A stretch of 14,860 nucleotides of DNA, taken from the NCBI GenBank assembly GCA_017411585.1, contig JAFQPV010000152.1, forward strand, positions 1 to 14,860, in the 5' to 3' direction. The stretch's first letter is position 1. The number at the start of each line of letters is the position of its first letter. The stretch is from Clostridia bacterium. Its GTDB lineage: Bacteria; Bacillota; Clostridia; UBA1381; UMGS1253. Both the position numbers and the translations under genes were made by a program. The notes under the pieces are model-generated. The model saw only the letters and a program-made list of their open reading frames with translations. It had not been told where the DNA came from and did no database searches. Below, one piece after another: positions 13,053 through 14,860 of this stretch.

Positions 13053-13345
13053 AGTTTTTACCTCCTTTAATTTCTCTTTTTACCTTGGTTGTCACATACG
13101 ACAGCGTGCTACCGTTGTTTCCACACACCCGCGTGTTTCGCGCCCATCCGTTAAAAAAACCCAGAACCACCTTTTGGGCACGTCTGGGCATAACTACGCT
13201 ACTGTACGCACGAAGCATCGAAAAAGTGTGTATACAAAAGTGCAGCGTGACTTGTCGCCCGGTTTCATGAATCGGACATTCTCCATGGAAAAACCGAACC
13301 GCGACGGGTTCGCAACCTCCCATTTCATCGTATGCCATGTCACAA
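13053..13345 (-). promoter_or_regulatory. Structured leader RNA of the S10 cluster, probable attenuator
   Basis: The stretch before rpsJ has no credible gene but dense secondary structure on the transcript strand (plus-strand positions). Helix 1: CGAACC/GGTTCG, 13295-13312, loop CGTCGC. Helix 2: GTTT/AAAC, CAT/ATG and GAAT/ATTC stacked with small bulges, 13262-13294. Helix 3: ACGCT/AGCGT (13244-13248 with 13196-13200) and GCAC/GTGC (13240-13243 with 13208-13211). A terminator lies at 13153-13189. GGGC at 13257-13260 can pair with GCCC at 13186-13189, the 5' arm of the terminator, closing helix 3 and acting as an antiterminator. GCGAC (13254-13258) can instead pair with the helix 1 loop GTCGC (13301-13305), a pseudoknot that shares two bases with the antiterminator. 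This gives a plausible on/off switch. The ligand, perhaps a ribosomal protein, is unknown. Confidence 0.65.
13153..13189 (-). terminator. Premature intrinsic terminator in the S10 leader
   Basis: On the minus strand, CCCAGA (13188-13183) pairs with TCTGGG (13165-13160). A 2x2 internal loop, a wobble-containing inner stem TGCC/GGTG and a CAAAA loop lie within, and seven T residues follow directly (13159-13153). It lies about 100 nt upstream of the rpsJ start codon, inside the leader, so it would stop transcription before the cluster unless prevented. Part of its loop side, CGTGCCCA (13175-13182), can also pair with TGGGCGCG (13139-13146) in the read-through RNA. Confidence 0.8.
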
Positions 13346-13353
13346 CAGATAAT

Positions 13354-13395
13354 ATTTTACCTTATATTTATAGAAAAAGCAAGCTTTTTTTGAAA
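13354..13395 (-). promoter_or_regulatory. Candidate sigma-A promoters of the S10 cluster
   Basis: Two overlapping candidates on the minus strand lie just upstream of the leader. One has TTGCTT (13377-13382), a 17-nt spacer and TAAAAT (13354-13359). The other has TTTCAA (13390-13395), a 17-nt spacer and TATAAA (13367-13372). Both -10 boxes match five of six consensus bases; the -35 boxes match three. The place is right for a start near 13345, just ahead of the first leader helix. Confidence 0.45.
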
Positions 13396-13608
13396 TTTCC
13401 GCAAAAAATTTAACGAAAATTTTCACGAAATTTTCAGCATTTTTTTGTGAAAATTGCACAAAGATTTTTTCGCCGCTTATCCCCTATAAACACAAGCATT
13501 TTGCATTATACACGTTTTCATTTTGCTTGTCAAGCATAATTTTCAATTTTTATGAATACATATTTTCAGAATAAATAATATCCAAAAAGCATAAACGGAG
13601 AGAAAACC
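13396..13608. other. AT-rich divergent region between the S10 leader and spoIIP
   Basis: No gene is supported here. It holds a perfect 9-bp inverted repeat, AATTTTCAC (13418-13426) and GTGAAAATT (13447-13455), with a second AATTTTCA-like copy between the arms, and many A/T runs. On the plus strand a weak promoter-like pair, TTGTCA (13527-13532), 18-nt spacer, TATGAA (13551-13556), precedes spoIIP. I see no clear sporulation sigma-factor site, although spoIIP is under the mother-cell factor sigma-E in B. subtilis. Confidence 0.4.
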
Positions 13609-14742
13609 ATGCGCCTGCGCCCGAAATGCACAGCCTACAAATTTATACTTCAAATTGCAGCACTTCTCGCACTCTGCGCCGTGCTTTGCCTTACAGCTTC
13701 ACATAACGAGCTGCAACCACAACAGCTTGCACACACACTGCTTGCCTATCGTTTCCCCTTTTCGAAGGAACTGTCTCTAAACACTGTACTGTCAAACCTT
13801 ACAGACAACTTGCTCGGCTTTCGCCCGGGACAGCCTCAATCGATTCTCGCAAACCAATTCCCCTTTTTCCGCCCAGCACCTATTTCCGAGCCAGCACCGG
13901 TTGATGCGTCCCCCTCGTCACCACCTATTGTCGCACAGCCCGAAAATACCTTGCCAATTGTTGAAACCTGCCAAACCGTTGCTGCACTTAAAAACACTGA
14001 GGGCGCTAACAAACAAATCTTTGTAGATAATGCCACAAGCTACGACATCAATATCGCACAGCTACTCAGCGAGCCACTACAGTTAAAGACATCTGCCGAC
14101 GTACCGCGCGTACTGATTGTGCATACGCATACAACAGAAAGCTATACCCCGGAAGGACAGGACTACTATGCACCGTCAGATTCCACACGCACGCAGGACA
14201 AAACCCAAAATGTTGTCCGTGTCGGCGAAGAAATTGCACGCACACTGACCGAGAAGGGCATCAATGTTCTGCACGATACCACCATTAACGATTATCCGTC
14301 CTACAATGGCTCATACACCAAAACGCTCGGTATCATCGAATGGTACTTAGAGCGTTACCCATCCATTCAAATCGTGCTCGACATCCACCGCGACGGTATG
14401 ACACGCAGCGACGGCACAAAGCTGAAGGTAACCGCAGATATTCACGGCGAAAAGGCGGCGCAGGTTATGCTGGTCATCGGCACAAACGAAGGCGGACTGA
14501 CGCATGAAAATTGGCGCGAGAACTTAAAGCTCGGTCTGCGCGTGCAGGATAAGCTCACGAGTCTTTACCCGAAGCTTGCCCGCCCGCTGAATTTGCGCAA
14601 GGAGCGCTTTAACCAACACGCAACGCCCGGCTCGATGATTGTCGAGGTCGGCACGGACGGCAACACGCTTGCCGAAGCCATTACCGCAGGCAAGTATTTT
14701 GCAACCGCATTTGCCGAAGTGCTGCACGAAATAAAACAATAG
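13609..14742 (+). CDS. spoIIP: Stage II sporulation protein P (SpoIIP)
   Basis: Peptidoglycan amidase/endopeptidase of the SpoIID-SpoIIM-SpoIIP engulfment machine in the mother-cell membrane; it thins septal and peripheral wall so the membrane can engulf the forespore. The 377 residues have a short basic N-terminus, one membrane segment (about 12-30, FILQIAALLALCAVLCLTA), a proline-rich linker (about 84-116) and the SpoIIP domain (about 166-375). The zinc-enzyme motifs are visible: VLIVHTHTTESYTPEG (His172, His174, Glu177), LDIHRDG (His260) and MIVEVGTDGNT (Glu346), so it looks active. The ATG follows GGAGAG. The gene is divergent from the ribosomal cluster and has its own terminator. I see no gpr next to it. 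Confidence 0.93.
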   Translation: MRLRPKCTAYKFILQIAALLALCAVLCLTASHNELQPQQLAHTLLAYRFPFSKELSLNTVLSNLTDNLLGFRPGQPQSILANQFPFFRPAPISEPAPVDASPSSPPIVAQPENTLPIVETCQTVAALKNTEGANKQIFVDNATSYDINIAQLLSEPLQLKTSADVPRVLIVHTHTTESYTPEGQDYYAPSDSTRTQDKTQNVVRVGEEIARTLTEKGINVLHDTTINDYPSYNGSYTKTLGIIEWYLERYPSIQIVLDIHRDGMTRSDGTKLKVTADIHGEKAAQVMLVIGTNEGGLTHENWRENLKLGLRVQDKLTSLYPKLARPLNLRKERFNQHATPGSMIVEVGTDGNTLAEAITAGKYFATAFAEVLHEIKQ

Positions 14743-14776
14743 GCACCGCGTTTCGCCACGCAGTGCCTACTATTTT
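14740..14776. terminator. Bidirectional terminator between spoIIP and a convergent gene
   Basis: TAGGCAC (14740-14746) pairs with GTGCCTA (14763-14769). After one mismatch the stem continues with GCG/CGC around an 8-nt loop. The stem begins at the spoIIP stop codon. On the plus strand it is followed by a T-rich run (ctattttatt); on the minus strand it is followed by TTGTTTTATTT. It therefore suits both converging genes, though the T-tracts are interrupted. Confidence 0.7.
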
Positions 14777-14777
14777 A

Positions 14778-14860
14778 TTATTTCAGATGTCTGTCAAACC
14801 AATCATATGCCATGTCGCGCACCTCATCGACCGTATCATGTCCGTCGCCATGCATATACA
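14778..14860 (-). CDS. C-terminal end of a probable alpha/beta hydrolase
   Basis: Only the last 26 codons and the TAA stop (14778-14780) are in the window; the gene enters from the right edge. The visible end contains GDGHDTVDEVRDMAYDWF and finishes DRHLK. A Gly-His followed by a helix ending in W(F/L)xRHL is the common tail of alpha/beta hydrolases of the esterase/dienelactone hydrolase kind, where that histidine completes the catalytic triad. The family call rests on this short stretch alone. It converges on spoIIP and shares its terminator. Confidence 0.5.
   Translation of the reverse strand, partial: YMHGDGHDTVDEVRDMAYDWFDRHLK

Noticed and set aside
13009..13338. Open reading frame of 109 codons on the minus strand overlapping the rpsJ start (MAYDEMGGCEPVAVRFFHGE...)
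   Set aside because: There is no ribosome binding site before its ATG, it overlaps rpsJ in another frame, and it coincides exactly with the leader helices and terminator. Similar hypothetical proteins may appear in databases simply because the RNA is conserved.
13053..13345. T-box riboswitch as an explanation of the leader
   Set aside because: GGTGG occurs near the terminator but the T-box core AGGGTGGNACCGCG is absent, and the downstream gene is not an aminoacyl-tRNA or amino-acid gene.
13567..13600. Sigma-E type promoter with CATAAAC as -10 box before spoIIP
   Set aside because: The start would fall within the ribosome binding site, leaving no room for it, and the -35 part is poor.

Overview
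The window is the S10-spc-alpha ribosomal protein cluster of a low-to-mid GC Gram-positive bacterium, most likely a member of the Clostridia. The reasons are the gene order rpsJ to secY-adk-map-KOW-infA-rpmJ-rpsM, the short four-cysteine S14, the zinc-ribbon forms of L24, L36 and adenylate kinase, strong AAGGAGG-type ribosome binding sites before almost every gene, and a neighbouring spoIIP gene, which marks an endospore-forming lineage. I cannot name the genus.

Layout. From 13052 down to 1 the minus strand carries 28 genes read in one direction: rpsJ, rplC, rplD, rplW, rplB, rpsS, rplV, rpsC, rplP, rpmC, rpsQ, rplN, rplX, rplE, rpsN, rpsH, rplF, rplR, rpsE, rpmD, rplO, secY, adk, map, a KOW-domain RNA-binding protein gene, infA, rpmJ and the first 35 codons of rpsM, which runs off the left edge. 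Most gaps are under 50 bp. Several genes overlap or have their ribosome binding site inside the preceding gene. I see no missing or broken gene in the cluster.

Upstream of rpsJ is a 556-bp divergent intergenic region. Its half nearest rpsJ reads, on the minus strand, as a leader RNA of roughly 290 nt. It holds several helices, an intrinsic terminator (13153-13189) about 100 nt before the rpsJ start, and an upstream segment that can pair with the 5' arm of that terminator. This is the best candidate in the window for an under-described regulatory system: a transcription attenuator for the whole cluster. The far half is AT-rich and holds candidate promoters for both directions.

On the plus strand, 13609-14742 encodes SpoIIP, a membrane-anchored peptidoglycan hydrolase for forespore engulfment. 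It is followed by a hairpin terminator shared with a convergent minus-strand gene, whose last 26 codons look like the C-terminus of an alpha/beta hydrolase.

Within the cluster the longest gaps (rpsJ-rplC, rpsN-rpsH, infA-rpmJ, rpmJ-rpsM) each contain perfect stem-loops. The 233-bp rpmJ-rpsM gap, at the spc/alpha boundary, holds five and is the second best candidate for an RNA regulatory element. The genes work together in translation: ribosomal proteins, initiation factor 1, the SecY translocon, N-terminal methionine removal (map) and adenylate balance (adk).
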